DNA from: Paracoccus marinus
Lineage (GTDB): Bacteria > Pseudomonadota > Alphaproteobacteria > Rhodobacterales > Rhodobacteraceae
Direction: 5' to 3'
Assembly: GCF_007018965.1 (NCBI RefSeq)
Contig: NZ_VJYZ01000033.1
Location: forward strand, 434,001-498,000
DNA length: 64,000 nucleotides
Below the pieces are notes generated by a model. It was not told the DNA's origin, did no database searches, and saw nothing but the letters and a program-made list of their open reading frames with translations. Position 1 is the stretch's first letter, and every line of letters starts with the position of its first letter. This document shows positions 42,824 to 52,640 of this stretch, one piece after another. Both the position numbers and the translations under genes were made by a program.

Positions 42824-44671
42824 ATGGCGCAGGGCCCCACCTCAACCCCGACCCGCCGGGCGGCCGATCGTGGCGCGGGCGGATCGGTCGGGCCTGCCGT
42901 CCGCGTCGGCGCCGACCGCCCCGCGACGAAGCGAGTCGGCGCCTTGTCGGCGCTGTGGCCGTTCCTGAAACCCTACCGCGCGCTGATGGCGGCGGCGCTG
43001 GTGGCGCTGGTCGTCACCGCGTCGATCAGCCTGGTCCTGCCGGTCGCGGTGCGCCGGATCGTGGACGGCTTCGATCAGGGGGCGCAGCTTCTCGACAAGT
43101 ATTTCCTGGCCGCGATCGGGATCACCCTGCTGCTCGCAGTGGGCACGGCGCTGCGCTACGCGCTGGTGACGCGGCTGGGCGAGCGGGTGGTGGCCGACAT
43201 CCGCAAGGCGGTGTTCGACCGCGTGATCGGGCTGTCGCCGGGCTTTTTCGAAAAGGTGATGACGGGCGAGATCATCAGCCGCATCACCACCGACACCACG
43301 TTGATCCTGTCGGTGATCGGCTCGTCGGTGTCGCTGGCGCTGCGGCAGGTGCTGGTCGCGCTGGGTGGGCTGGTGATGCTGCTTCTGACCTCGGCCAAGC
43401 TGACGGGGTTGCTGCTGCTGCTGGTTCCCGTGGTCGTCGCGCCGATCTTCCTGCTGGGCCGCCGCCTGCGGGTGCTGGCGCGCGAGAACCAGGACTGGAT
43501 CGCCAGCTCGTCCGGCACCGCGTCCGAAAGCCTGCTGGCCGCGCAGACCGTGCAGGCCTTTACCCACGAGACGCTGACGCGGGCCGGGTTCGCGGACGTG
43601 ACCGAGCGGTCGTTCAGCTCTGCCCGCACCCGGATCAACACCCGCGCGGTGATGACGGCGCTGGTGATCTTTCTGATCTTCGCGGGCGTGACCGGGGTCC
43701 TGTGGATCGGCGCCCGCGATGTCCGGGCGGGGCTGATGACGGTGGGCGAGCTGGTCCAGTTCGTCATCTACTCGATCATGGTCGCGGGTTCCGTCGGCGC
43801 CCTGTCCGAGGTGTGGGGCGAATTGCAGCGCGCCGCCGGCGCGACCGAGCGGCTGGGCGAGCTGCTGGCGACCGAGGACACGATCCGCGACCCCGCCGAC
43901 CCCGTGCCGCTGCCGCAGCCGGTCGCGGGCCGGATCGAGTTCCGGGGCGTGTCCTTCCGCTATCCCTCGCGCCCGGACGCGGCCGCGCTTGACGACATTG
44001 ACCTGGTGATCGAGCCGGGCGAGACGGTGGCGCTGGTCGGCCCGTCGGGCGCGGGCAAGACGACCGTGATCCAGCTGGTCCAGCGTTTCCGCGATCCCGA
44101 CGCGGGCGCGATCGCCATCGACGGCGTGGACCTGCGCCGGATGGCGCGGGGCGATTTCCGCCGCGCCATCGCCCTGGTCCCACAGGACCCGGTGATCTTC
44201 GGCACCACCGCGCGCGACAACATCCGCTTCGGCCGTCCCGACGCCACGGACGAGGAAATCGTGGCCGCCGCCAAGGCTGCGCGCGCCGACGATTTCCTGC
44301 GCGCGCTGCCCGACGGCTACGACAGCGACCTGGGCGAGCGCGGGGTCCTTCTGTCTGGCGGGCAGCGCCAGCGCATCGCCATCGCCCGCGCAATTCTGCG
44401 CGACGCGCCGATCCTGCTGCTGGACGAGGCGACCAGCGCACTCGATTCCGAATCCGAGCATCTGGTGCAGGAAGCGGTCGAGCGGCTTGCGCGCGGGCGC
44501 ACCACCATCGTCATCGCGCACCGGCTTTCGACGGTGAAGAACGCCGACCGGATCGTGGTCATGGACCACGGCCGCATCGTGCAGCAGGGCACGCATGACG
44601 CGCTGATCGAACAGGGCGGGCTGTATGCCCGGCTGGCGCGGCTTCAGTTCTCGCAAGGGATTGCGGCCTGA
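42824..44671 (+). CDS. MsbA-like ABC transporter, fused permease and ATPase
   Basis: 615-residue half-transporter with six membrane helices (about 45-330) and an ABC ATPase (about 360-600). Walker A is GPSGAGKTT (about 406), Q-loop ALVPQDPVIF, signature LSGGQRQR, Walker B ILLLDEATSALD, and switch His in VIAHRLS. It belongs to the exporter group related to MsbA (TIGR02204-like); lipid or drug export is possible but the substrate is unknown. A 35-residue polar N-terminus precedes the first helix. ATG 42824 follows GAGGGAGAA. Confidence 0.9.
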   Translation: MAQGPTSTPTRRAADRGAGGSVGPAVRVGADRPATKRVGALSALWPFLKPYRALMAAALVALVVTASISLVLPVAVRRIVDGFDQGAQLLDKYFLAAIGITLLLAVGTALRYALVTRLGERVVADIRKAVFDRVIGLSPGFFEKVMTGEIISRITTDTTLILSVIGSSVSLALRQVLVALGGLVMLLLTSAKLTGLLLLLVPVVVAPIFLLGRRLRVLARENQDWIASSSGTASESLLAAQTVQAFTHETLTRAGFADVTERSFSSARTRINTRAVMTALVIFLIFAGVTGVLWIGARDVRAGLMTVGELVQFVIYSIMVAGSVGALSEVWGELQRAAGATERLGELLATEDTIRDPADPVPLPQPVAGRIEFRGVSFRYPSRPDAAALDDIDLVIEPGETVALVGPSGAGKTTVIQLVQRFRDPDAGAIAIDGVDLRRMARGDFRRAIALVPQDPVIFGTTARDNIRFGRPDATDEEIVAAAKAARADDFLRALPDGYDSDLGERGVLLSGGQRQRIAIARAILRDAPILLLDEATSALDSESEHLVQEAVERLARGRTTIVIAHRLSTVKNADRIVVMDHGRIVQQGTHDALIEQGGLYARLARLQFSQGIAA

Positions 44672-44721
44672 CGCTGCGCACCCCCTTGCCCCGCACGCCC
44701 GCTTTTGGCACGGGATCGGTC

Positions 44722-45858
44722 ATGTCAGTCAAAGCACCCGTCACCGCCCTTTACGACGCCGGCGTCCGCGACGGGCGCGTCCGGGACGACGCTGCGCAGC
44801 GCCGCGTCCTGCCCGCACTCGACGCGATCGTGCGGGGTCTGGCGCAAACCCCCGCGCCGCGCGCGCAAGGCGGCGGGGGCTGGTTCGGCCGGATGTTCGG
44901 CGCGCAGGCCGCCCCCGCGCCGCAGGGTCCGCGCGGGCTGTACCTGTGGGGCGGGGTCGGGCGCGGCAAGTCGATGCTGATGGACCTGACCGTGCAGGCG
45001 GCCCCCATCGCCGCCAAGCGCCGGGTCCATTTCCACGAGTTCATGCAGGACGTGCAGGCGGGGCTGGCGGCCGCGCGCAAGACCGGCGCGCAGGACGTGG
45101 TGCGGCCGGTGGCCGAACGGATCGCGGCGGAAACGCGGCTTTTCTGCTTTGACGAGATGCAGATCACCGACATCGCCGACGCGATGATCGTGGGGCGGCT
45201 GTTCCAGCTGCTGTTCGATGCGGGCGTGACGGTCGTCACGACCTCGAACCGGGTGCCCGAGGACCTCTACAAGGACGGGCTGAACCGGCAGCTGTTCCTG
45301 CCCTTCATCGCCCTGATCCGGCAGCGGCTGGACGTGGTCAAGCTCGACAGCGACCGCGACTTCCGGCAGGGGCGCGCGGGGGGCGAACAGGTGTGGTTCG
45401 CGCCGCTGGACGCGCTGGCCACGCGCGCGATGGACGCGGCCTGGGACGACCTGACCGACTGCGCCGCGCCGGTGCCGCTGCGGCTGGGCGTCAACGGGCG
45501 CACGGTGGAACTGCCGCAGTCCTGCGGGCGGGTCGCGCGGGCGTCGTTCGACGATCTCTGCGGCAGGCCGCTCGGACCGGCGGACTACCTTGCGGTGGCC
45601 GAGGCGGTGGACGTGCTGATGATCGACGGGGTGCCGCGTCTGGGGGCGCAGAACTTTGACCGGGCCAAGCGGTTCGTCACGCTGGTCGATGCGCTTTACG
45701 AGGCGAAGGTGCGCCTGTTCGCCAGCGCCGCCGACGAGCCCGAGCGGCTGTACCCGGCCGGGACCGGCAGCTTCGAGTTCGAGCGCACGGCGAGCCGCCT
45801 GCGCGAGATGCGCGCGGCGACATGGGGCAGGACCGAGGCTGCGGAAGCCACCGCCTGA
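44722..45858 (+). CDS. zapE: Cell division protein ZapE (AFG1-like ATPase)
   Basis: 378-residue AAA-type ATPase, the bacterial relative of mitochondrial AFG1/Lace1, that affects Z-ring stability. Walker A is WGGVGRGKS (about 84-92), Walker B is LFCFDEMQITD, and NRVPEDLYKDGLNRQLFLPFI and RAKRFVTLVDALYEA are family blocks. ATG 44722 was taken; an earlier TTG at 44686 is in frame. In many Rhodobacteraceae mdh follows zapE; here the next gene (folC) is convergent. Confidence 0.92.
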   Translation: MSVKAPVTALYDAGVRDGRVRDDAAQRRVLPALDAIVRGLAQTPAPRAQGGGGWFGRMFGAQAAPAPQGPRGLYLWGGVGRGKSMLMDLTVQAAPIAAKRRVHFHEFMQDVQAGLAAARKTGAQDVVRPVAERIAAETRLFCFDEMQITDIADAMIVGRLFQLLFDAGVTVVTTSNRVPEDLYKDGLNRQLFLPFIALIRQRLDVVKLDSDRDFRQGRAGGEQVWFAPLDALATRAMDAAWDDLTDCAAPVPLRLGVNGRTVELPQSCGRVARASFDDLCGRPLGPADYLAVAEAVDVLMIDGVPRLGAQNFDRAKRFVTLVDALYEAKVRLFASAADEPERLYPAGTGSFEFERTASRLREMRAATWGRTEAAEATA

Positions 45859-45874
45859 ACGCAGGCCCGAACCC

Positions 45875-47152
45875 TCAGCCGTTGTCCCGCAGCACCCGCC
45901 CGGCAAGATACAGCGACCCGCAGATCAGGATCCGCGCGCCGGGATCGGCGGCCGCGATGCCGGCGACGGCCGCCGCCACGTCGTCGGCGGTGCTGGCCGG
46001 CAGGCCCGCGCTTGCCGCGGCCATCGCGGTCTCGCTTGCGGGCAGGGTGTTCCGTTCCCCCGGGATCGACACCGCCGTCAGGCTGGTTGCGACGTAGGCC
46101 AGCGGGCGCATGTAGCCCACCACGTCCTTGGTGTTCAGCATCCCGCAGACGAGATGCGTGGGCTTCGGTCCCATCGCGGCCAGTGTCGCGGCCACCGCCT
46201 CGCCCCCCGCCGGGTTGTGGCCGCCGTCCAGCCACAGCTCGCAGCCATGCGCCGCTGCCGCATCGACCAGCGGCCCGCGCGCCAGCCGCTGCATCCGCGC
46301 GGGCCAGACCGCGCGGGTCGTGGCCGCCGCCGCCTCGGCCTGGCCGAAGCCAAGCTCGCGCAGCGCGGCGATGGCGGTGCCGGCGTTGTCGATCTGGTGC
46401 GGGCCGGGCAACACGGGCAGGGGCACGTCCACCAGCCCGCGTTCGTCCTGAAACACCAGCGCCTCCCCTTCGCGCGCGGCGGTCCAGTGCTGGCCCTCCG
46501 CCGACAGGCGGGCGCCGAGCCGGGCGGCGGCAAGTTCGATCACCTGCATCGCGTCATCCCGCTGGCGCGCGACCACGCAGGGCACGCCGCGCTTCAGGAT
46601 CCCGGCCTTTTCGGCGGCGATCTTCGCCAGCGTGTCGCCGAGATACTGGGTGTGGTCGATGCTGACCGGGGTGATGACCGTCAGGCGCGGCGCGTCGATC
46701 ACGTTGGTTGCGTCCAGCCGCCCGCCCAGGCCCACCTCCAGCAGCGTGAAATCCGCCTGGACGCGGGAAAATGCCAGAAAGGCGGCGGCGGTCGTGACCT
46801 CGAAGAAGGTGATGGGGCGGTCCGCGTTCACCCGCTCGACCTCGGCCAGCGCGGCGGCGAGGTCGGCGTCGGAAATGTCGCCGTCCGGCAGGCGGATGCG
46901 TTCGTTGAACCGCGCCAGATGCGGCGAGGTATAGGCGTTCACGCGCAGCCCCGCCGCTTCCAGCCCGGCCCGGATCATCGCCTGGGTGGACCCCTTGCCG
47001 TTCGTGCCGGCGATGTGGATCACCGGCGCAATGCTGCGTTCGGGGTTGCCGAGATCGGCCAGCAGCACCCGCAGCCGGTCCAGCGACAGGTCGATGACCT
47101 TGGGATGCAGCCGCGTCAGCCGGTCGAGCAGGGCGTCGGACGCGTCGGCCAC
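45875..47152 (-). CDS. folC: Bifunctional folylpolyglutamate synthase / dihydrofolate synthase
   Basis: 425-residue Mur-ligase-fold enzyme that adds glutamate to dihydropteroate and then to folates. The P-loop is GTNGKGS (about 47-53); YTSPHL, FFEVTTAAAF, EVGLGGRLDATN and DGGHNPAGG are family motifs, the last near the C-terminal domain. The start is GTG 47152, 15 bases after the accD stop, and it follows the usual alphaproteobacterial order accD-folC. Confidence 0.93.
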   Translation of the reverse strand: MADASDALLDRLTRLHPKVIDLSLDRLRVLLADLGNPERSIAPVIHIAGTNGKGSTQAMIRAGLEAAGLRVNAYTSPHLARFNERIRLPDGDISDADLAAALAEVERVNADRPITFFEVTTAAAFLAFSRVQADFTLLEVGLGGRLDATNVIDAPRLTVITPVSIDHTQYLGDTLAKIAAEKAGILKRGVPCVVARQRDDAMQVIELAAARLGARLSAEGQHWTAAREGEALVFQDERGLVDVPLPVLPGPHQIDNAGTAIAALRELGFGQAEAAAATTRAVWPARMQRLARGPLVDAAAAHGCELWLDGGHNPAGGEAVAATLAAMGPKPTHLVCGMLNTKDVVGYMRPLAYVATSLTAVSIPGERNTLPASETAMAAASAGLPASTADDVAAAVAGIAAADPGARILICGSLYLAGRVLRDNG

Positions 47153-47166
47153 GGCGGGTGGCCCGC

Positions 47167-48120
47167 TCAGGTCGTCTGCGGCAGGGCGGGGGTGACGGCG
47201 GGCTGTTCCTCGCCCATCTCGAGCGCTGAGGGGATCACGCCGGGCGCGGGCAGGTCGGCCACGACGGGGGCGGATTGCCGGGTCAGCATCCGCAGGATCG
47301 ACACCAGTTCCTCGCGCAGCTTCTTGCGGTGGGTCACGCGGTCCAGCATCCCGTGTTCCAGCAGGTATTCGGCGCGCTGGAACCCTTCGGGCAGCTTCTC
47401 GCGGATCGTCTGCTCGATTACGCGGGGCCCGGCGAAACAGATCAGCGCATTGGGTTCGGCGATCTGCACATCGCCCAGCATGGCATAGCTGGCCGTCACG
47501 CCGCCGGTCGTCGGATGGGTCAGGACAACGACGTAAGGAAGGCGCGCTTCCTTGAGCATCTGCACCGCGACGGTCGAACGCGGCATCTGCATCAGCGACA
47601 GGATCCCTTCCTGCATGCGCGCGCCGCCGGCGGCCGAAAACAGGACCAGCGGCCGCTTCAGTTCGACCGCGCGCTGGGCCGCGGCGATGATGGCGTTGCC
47701 GACATGCATCCCCATCGACCCGCCCATGAAGCTGAAGTCCTGCGCGGCCGCGACGATGGGCGTGCGCCCCATCTCGCCCTCGGCCACAAGCATCGCTTCC
47801 TTCTCGCCGGTGGCCTTTTGCGCGGCCTTCATCCGGTCGGGGTATTTCTTCTGGTCCTTGAACCCCAGCGGGTCGATCACCGGCTCGGGGACCCGCACCT
47901 CGTTGAAGACGCCGCCGTCGAACAGCGCGGTAAAGCGCGCGCGCGGGCTGATCGCCAGGTGGTGGTCGCAGTTGGTGCAGACGTTCAGGTTGTCGGCCAG
48001 TTCGCGGTGAAACAGCATGGTCCCGCATTCGGGGCACTTGGTCCACAGGTTCTCGGGAACCTCGCGGCGCGAGAACAGCGAGTTGATGCGCGGGCGAACA
48101 TAGTTCGAGATCCAGTTCAT
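47167..48120 (-). CDS. accD: Acetyl-CoA carboxylase carboxyltransferase subunit beta
   Basis: 317-residue subunit that, with AccA, moves the carboxyl group from biotin to acetyl-CoA at the first step of fatty acid synthesis. The N-terminal zinc ribbon is KCPECG and VCTNCD. The crotonase-fold part has SAAGGARMQEGI, PTTGGVTASY and GPRVIEQTI. ATG 48120 was chosen because AAAGGTG precedes it; GTG 48129 is also in frame. A short proline- and alanine-rich tail follows the catalytic part. Confidence 0.95.
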   Translation of the reverse strand: MNWISNYVRPRINSLFSRREVPENLWTKCPECGTMLFHRELADNLNVCTNCDHHLAISPRARFTALFDGGVFNEVRVPEPVIDPLGFKDQKKYPDRMKAAQKATGEKEAMLVAEGEMGRTPIVAAAQDFSFMGGSMGMHVGNAIIAAAQRAVELKRPLVLFSAAGGARMQEGILSLMQMPRSTVAVQMLKEARLPYVVVLTHPTTGGVTASYAMLGDVQIAEPNALICFAGPRVIEQTIREKLPEGFQRAEYLLEHGMLDRVTHRKKLREELVSILRMLTRQSAPVVADLPAPGVIPSALEMGEEQPAVTPALPQTT

Positions 48121-48219
48121 CCAGGGCACCTTTCAAGCGGTCGGCAGATCGGGTCTGGCGTGAGATAGGCCGGGCGGCGGCAGATTGCAATTCCGCCCCC
48201 GCAGCCGTTACCTGCCGGG

Positions 48220-49671
48220 ATGGCCGCGACCCTGCAGATCATCGCCTACAACGCCGTCATGCTGTCGCTGTGCGCGCGCGTGCTGATGCAGCCCCGGCTC
48301 GAGCCGTCGGCGCGGCTTGCCTGGGTGCTGGTGATCGCGGTGATCCCGTTCGCGGGCATCCTCGCCTATGTCATGTTCGGCGAGATCCGGGTCGGCCGGG
48401 CCGAGATGCGGGCGCGCAGGGGGGCGCGGCTGCACGTCTCGCGCATCTACGACCATTCGGCCCCGCCGTGGCCGGACCTGCCGCCCTGGGCCGAGCCGGT
48501 CGCGCGGTCGGGGCAGGCGGTGGGCGGACTGCCGATCGCGGGCGGCAACCGGCTGATGCTGCTGCCCGAGGATGACAGCGCCTTCGATCCGATCATCCGC
48601 GCGATCGACGGGGCCACGCACCACGTCCACCTGATGTTCTACATCTGGCTGGCCGACGTGTCGGGCGGCCGGGTCGCCGCCGCGGCGATCCGCGCGGCCG
48701 GGCGCGGCGTCGCGGTGCGGGTGATCGTGGACGAGGTCGGATCGCGCCCCTTCATGCGCTCGCCCTGGTGGGCGCGGATGGTCGAGGCGGGGGTGGAATG
48801 CCGCGCCGCGCTGCCCGTGGGGTTTCCGCTGCTGCGGGCGCTGGAACAGCGGCTGGACCTTCGCAATCACCGCAAGATCGTGCTGATCGACGGCCGCATC
48901 GCCTTTACCGGCAGCCGCAACTGCTCGGACCTCGCGTTCCGCCACAAGCCGCGTTTCGCGCCCTGGATCGACATCCTGATCGAGTGCGAGGGTCCGGTCG
49001 TCCGGCAGATGCAGACGGCTTTCGTCGTGGACTGGGTGGACGCGGGCGGGGATTACCTGCCCGACCTGCTCGCGCCACAGGGAACCGGCGGCGATGCCCC
49101 CGGCGACGCGGCCTGCGACGGCAACGTGCCCGCGCAGATGATCCCCACCGGCCCCGACCGCAGTTATGGGTCGATGTCCGAGACATTCGCGACGCTGGTC
49201 CACGGCTCGCGCGAGCGGGTGGTGATCTGCACGCCCTACTACGTCCCGGACGAGCCGCTGGATTCCGCCATCCGCTCGGCCGCGCGGCGCGGGGTCGAGG
49301 TCCACCTGATCCTGCCCGAGCGCAACGATTCGATGATCGTCGCCGCGACCAGCCAGGGGTTCTGGAACGGCCTCATGCGCGCGGGCGTCAACCTGCACCT
49401 GTTCCGGGGCGGGCTGCTGCACGCCAAGGTCGTGACCGTGGACAGCCGGATGGCGATCATCGGCAGCGCCAACCTCGACCGCCGCAGCTTCGAACTGAAC
49501 TATGAGCTGAACATGTTCCTTGCCGATCCGATCACGGTCGCGGCGCTGGACATCAGGCTGCGCAGCTATCTCGACCGCTCGCGCAAGGTCGATATTGACG
49601 AGGTGCGGGGCTGGCCTTGGTACCAGCGGCTGCGAAACAACATCCTCGCGCTGGCGTCGCCGCTGTTGTGA
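48220..49671 (+). CDS. cls: Cardiolipin synthase, phospholipase-D type
   Basis: 483-residue membrane enzyme that joins two phosphatidyl groups. Two N-terminal membrane helices (about 5-22 and 33-53) are followed by two HKD motifs: NHRKIVLIDGRIAFTGSRN (His about 209) and HAKVVTVDSRMAIIGSAN (His about 400), each with a downstream asparagine. Length and spacing match bacterial ClsA/ClsB. ATG 48220 gives the first helix directly. It is divergent from accD. Confidence 0.93.
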   Translation: MAATLQIIAYNAVMLSLCARVLMQPRLEPSARLAWVLVIAVIPFAGILAYVMFGEIRVGRAEMRARRGARLHVSRIYDHSAPPWPDLPPWAEPVARSGQAVGGLPIAGGNRLMLLPEDDSAFDPIIRAIDGATHHVHLMFYIWLADVSGGRVAAAAIRAAGRGVAVRVIVDEVGSRPFMRSPWWARMVEAGVECRAALPVGFPLLRALEQRLDLRNHRKIVLIDGRIAFTGSRNCSDLAFRHKPRFAPWIDILIECEGPVVRQMQTAFVVDWVDAGGDYLPDLLAPQGTGGDAPGDAACDGNVPAQMIPTGPDRSYGSMSETFATLVHGSRERVVICTPYYVPDEPLDSAIRSAARRGVEVHLILPERNDSMIVAATSQGFWNGLMRAGVNLHLFRGGLLHAKVVTVDSRMAIIGSANLDRRSFELNYELNMFLADPITVAALDIRLRSYLDRSRKVDIDEVRGWPWYQRLRNNILALASPLL

Positions 49672-49685
49672 AGGGGCCGGGGCCG

Positions 49686-50021
49686 TTGACGAACCTTGCC
49701 AGCCAGACCTGCGTTCCCTGCACCGCCGGCACCCCGCCGATGAACGCGGACGCGGTCCGCGCCGCACTGGCCGGGCTGCCCCTCTGGACCTTGTCGTACG
49801 ACGGCCGCGCGATCCTGCGCCGGGTCGAGGTCAAGGGGTTCGCCCGCGCCGCGCAGCTTGCCAACGTCGCAGCCTGGCTGGGCGAGTAACAGGGCCACCA
49901 CCCCGACGTGCGCTTCGGCTGGGGCTATTGCGAGGTCGCGTTCACCACCCACGCCGCGGGCGGGATCACCCGCAACGACCTGATCTGCGCGGCCCGGCTG
50001 GACGCGCTGCTGGCCATGTGA
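49686..50021 (+). pseudogene. Pterin-4a-carbinolamine dehydratase gene with in-frame stop
   Basis: The frame from TTG 49686 to TGA 50021 would encode 111 residues of the family (N-terminal CVPC-like element before GTPPMNADA, then LPLWTL, FARAAQLAN), but codon 68 is TAA at 49887-49889. The reading frame on both sides of the stop is in register and family-like; after it comes GHHPD, the catalytic histidine pair, then GYCEVAFTTHAAGGIT and DLICAARLDALLAM. One base change from a sense codon (such as AAA or CAA) explains it. So it is probably a recent nonsense mutation, a sequencing error, or suppressible. The enzyme recycles tetrahydrobiopterin. Confidence 0.8.
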
Positions 50022-50109
50022 GCCGCCGCGTTTTCTCGCCCGCCCCCATGCGCGGCTTGCCCCGCCCTGCACGCGGCACTATTCCCGAATGCAGCCAAGG
50101 GGACGCGCC

Positions 50110-51843
50110 ATGAAGAATACCCGCTTCGACAAGTCGAAACTGCCCAGCCGCCACGTGACCGAGGGTCCGGCGCGCGCCGCGCATCGCAGCTACCTCTACG
50201 CAATGGGGATCACCGAGGAGGAGATCCACCAGCCGCTCGTCGGCGTGGCGACCTGCTGGAACGAGGCCGCGCCCTGCAACATCTCGCTGAACCGCCAGGC
50301 GCAGTCCGCGAAGATGGGCGTGAAGAAGGCGGGCGGCACCCCGCGCGAGTTCACGACCATCACCGTGACCGACGGGATCGCCATGGGGCACGAGGGGATG
50401 CGCTCGTCCCTCGCCTCGCGCGATGCGATCGCGGACACGGTTGAGCTGACCATGCGCGGGCATTGCTATGACGCGCTGGTGGGCCTTGCGGGCTGCGACA
50501 AGAGCTTGCCGGGGATGATGATGGCGATGGTGCGGCTGAACGTACCGTCGGTGTTCGTCTATGGCGGATCGATCCTCCCGGGCAGGTACAAGGGCCGCGA
50601 CATCGTCGTGCAGGACATGTTCGAGGCGGCGGGCCAGCACGCGGCGGGCCTGATCTCGGACGCCGAGCTTGCGATCATGGAACGGATCGCCTGCCCGTCG
50701 GCCGGGGCCTGCGGCGGGCAGTACACCGCCAACACCATGGCCTGCGTGAGCGAGGCGATCGGGCTGGCGCTGCTCAACTCCTCGGGCGCGCCCGCGCCCT
50801 ACGAATCGCGCGACGCGTTCTGCGACGCCTCGGGCGTGGCGGTGATGAACCTGCTGGAGCGCAACATCCGCGCCCGCGACATCGTCACCCGCAAGAGCCT
50901 TGAAAACGCGGCCCGCGTCGTCGCCTGCACCGGCGGGTCCACGAACGCGGGGCTGCACCTGCCTGCCATCGCGCACGAGGCGGGGATCGACTTCGACCTG
51001 TTCGACGTCTGCGACATCTTCCACGACACGCCCTATTTCGTGAACCTGCGGCCCGGCGGCGACTATGTCGCCAAGGACCTGTTCGAGGCGGGCGGCATCC
51101 CCGTCGTGATGAAGGAGCTCGCGCGCGAGGGGTTGCTGCATCTCGACTGCATGACCGTGTCGGGGCGCACGCTGGGCGAGGAACTGGACACCATCACCGG
51201 CGAGCCGGACGGCAAGGTGATCTACCCCATCGCGGCGCCGATCACCAAGACCGGCGGCGTCGTCGGCCTGCGCGGCAACCTCGCCCCGGACGGCGCGATC
51301 GTGAAAGTCGCGGGTATGTCCGAGGCCGATCAGGTCTTCACCGGCCCCGCGCTGGTCTTTGAATGCGAGGAGGACGCGTTCGAGGCCGTGCAGGCGCGCA
51401 ACTATCAGGAAGGCTGCGTCTTCGTGATCCGCAACGAGGGTCCTGCGGGCGGGCCGGGGATGCGCGAGATGCTGGCCACGACCGCCGCGCTGTCGGGGCA
51501 GGGCATGGGCAAGAAGGTTGCGCTCATCACAGACGGGCGCTTCTCAGGGGCGACGCGCGGGTTCTGCGTGGGCCATGTCGGGCCGGAAACGGCGCATGGC
51601 GGGCCGATCGCGCTGCTCAGGAACGGCGACGTTATCACGATCAACGCGATCACGGGCGACATCTCGGTGGCCCTGGACGATGCCGAGCTTGCCGCGCGCA
51701 AGGCCGCGTGGACAGGGGCGCGCAAGACCGACTATGCCAGCGGCGCGCTGTGGAAATACGCGCAGCTGGTGGGCGGCGCCCGTCACGGTGCCGTCACGCA
51801 TCCCGGTGCAAAGGTCGAGACGCATGTCTACATGGACCAGTAA
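50110..51843 (+). CDS. ilvD: Dihydroxy-acid dehydratase
   Basis: 577-residue iron-sulfur enzyme of valine, leucine and isoleucine synthesis. The cluster cysteines lie in ATCWNEAAPCN, GLAGCDKSLPG and CPSAGACGGQYTANTM, and the C-terminal ITDGRFSGATRGFCVGHVGPE is characteristic of the ilvD group. ATG 50110 is preceded by AAGGGGA; an upstream in-frame start at 50089 is possible but adds nothing recognisable. The length is standard. Confidence 0.96.
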   Translation: MKNTRFDKSKLPSRHVTEGPARAAHRSYLYAMGITEEEIHQPLVGVATCWNEAAPCNISLNRQAQSAKMGVKKAGGTPREFTTITVTDGIAMGHEGMRSSLASRDAIADTVELTMRGHCYDALVGLAGCDKSLPGMMMAMVRLNVPSVFVYGGSILPGRYKGRDIVVQDMFEAAGQHAAGLISDAELAIMERIACPSAGACGGQYTANTMACVSEAIGLALLNSSGAPAPYESRDAFCDASGVAVMNLLERNIRARDIVTRKSLENAARVVACTGGSTNAGLHLPAIAHEAGIDFDLFDVCDIFHDTPYFVNLRPGGDYVAKDLFEAGGIPVVMKELAREGLLHLDCMTVSGRTLGEELDTITGEPDGKVIYPIAAPITKTGGVVGLRGNLAPDGAIVKVAGMSEADQVFTGPALVFECEEDAFEAVQARNYQEGCVFVIRNEGPAGGPGMREMLATTAALSGQGMGKKVALITDGRFSGATRGFCVGHVGPETAHGGPIALLRNGDVITINAITGDISVALDDAELAARKAAWTGARKTDYASGALWKYAQLVGGARHGAVTHPGAKVETHVYMDQ

Positions 51844-51852
51844 GGGCACTGA

Positions 51853-52638
51853 ATGCCGCGTCTGACCCGTCGCCTGCTTCGCGATTTCATGCGCGCCCGC
51901 GCCGTCCAGCGCTGGGAACGGCTGGCGCGCGAGGTGGACCGCATGCCGCTGTCCAGCCTGCGCGGGCTGGACGACGAGGCGCGGACCCTGCGCCGCAGCC
52001 TGAACCGGATCGTCGCGCGCTCGAACGCGCGGCTCGACATCCAGCGCCCCGGGGCCGAGCCGCTGGACCTGCCCGCGGGCACCACCTGGCGCTGGCGGCC
52101 GCAGCTGATGGCGGCGCGAACCTCGCCCCGCGGGATCGCCGCGCCGGAAAACGGCACCCGCCTGGCCGAAGAGGCGGCGATCTGGCACGACTGCCCCGAC
52201 CGGGCGCTGATCCTGCGCCAGATGCGCAACAGCCGGTCGGCCGAGCTGTCGCCCTATGGCCTGCTGCTTGAAATCCTGGGCTTTTCCGGCAACTTCCTGT
52301 CGATCTCGATCGACCTGCCCGACGCTGCGCTGAAGGGACTGACGCGCAGCCGGATCGTGCGCCTCGCCTCGGTCATCTCGGTCGAGCGGCCGATGAACAT
52401 CTATGCGCGGCTGAACGTCGGCCACGGCCCCAACACCGACCAGCTTCTGCGCCACCTGGGCGATCTGCAGCCCGGCCAGACGACCTCGTTCGTGACCGAG
52501 TTCGACATGTACAAGATCGAGATGAACGAGAAGCGGCTGGAAAAGATCTGGCTCGACCTCATCTTCGAATCGCCGCACATGAACGCAGTGCGGATCGGCG
52601 ATCTGTTCCTGTCCCACCATCAGCGCGCCGAGGTCTGA
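51853..52638 (+). CDS. DUF6478 family protein
   Basis: 261 residues, likely soluble. I recognise it as the DUF6478 group found in Rhodobacteraceae, mainly by the blocks RRSLNRIVARSNARLDIQRP, TTWRWRPQLM and VTEFDMYKIEMNEKRLEKIW. Its function is unknown. ATG 51853 lies 9 bases past ilvD. It is followed after 2 bases by another uncharacterised gene, and both may share transcription with ilvD. Confidence 0.65.
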   Translation: MPRLTRRLLRDFMRARAVQRWERLAREVDRMPLSSLRGLDDEARTLRRSLNRIVARSNARLDIQRPGAEPLDLPAGTTWRWRPQLMAARTSPRGIAAPENGTRLAEEAAIWHDCPDRALILRQMRNSRSAELSPYGLLLEILGFSGNFLSISIDLPDAALKGLTRSRIVRLASVISVERPMNIYARLNVGHGPNTDQLLRHLGDLQPGQTTSFVTEFDMYKIEMNEKRLEKIWLDLIFESPHMNAVRIGDLFLSHHQRAEV

Positions 52639-52640
52639 CG

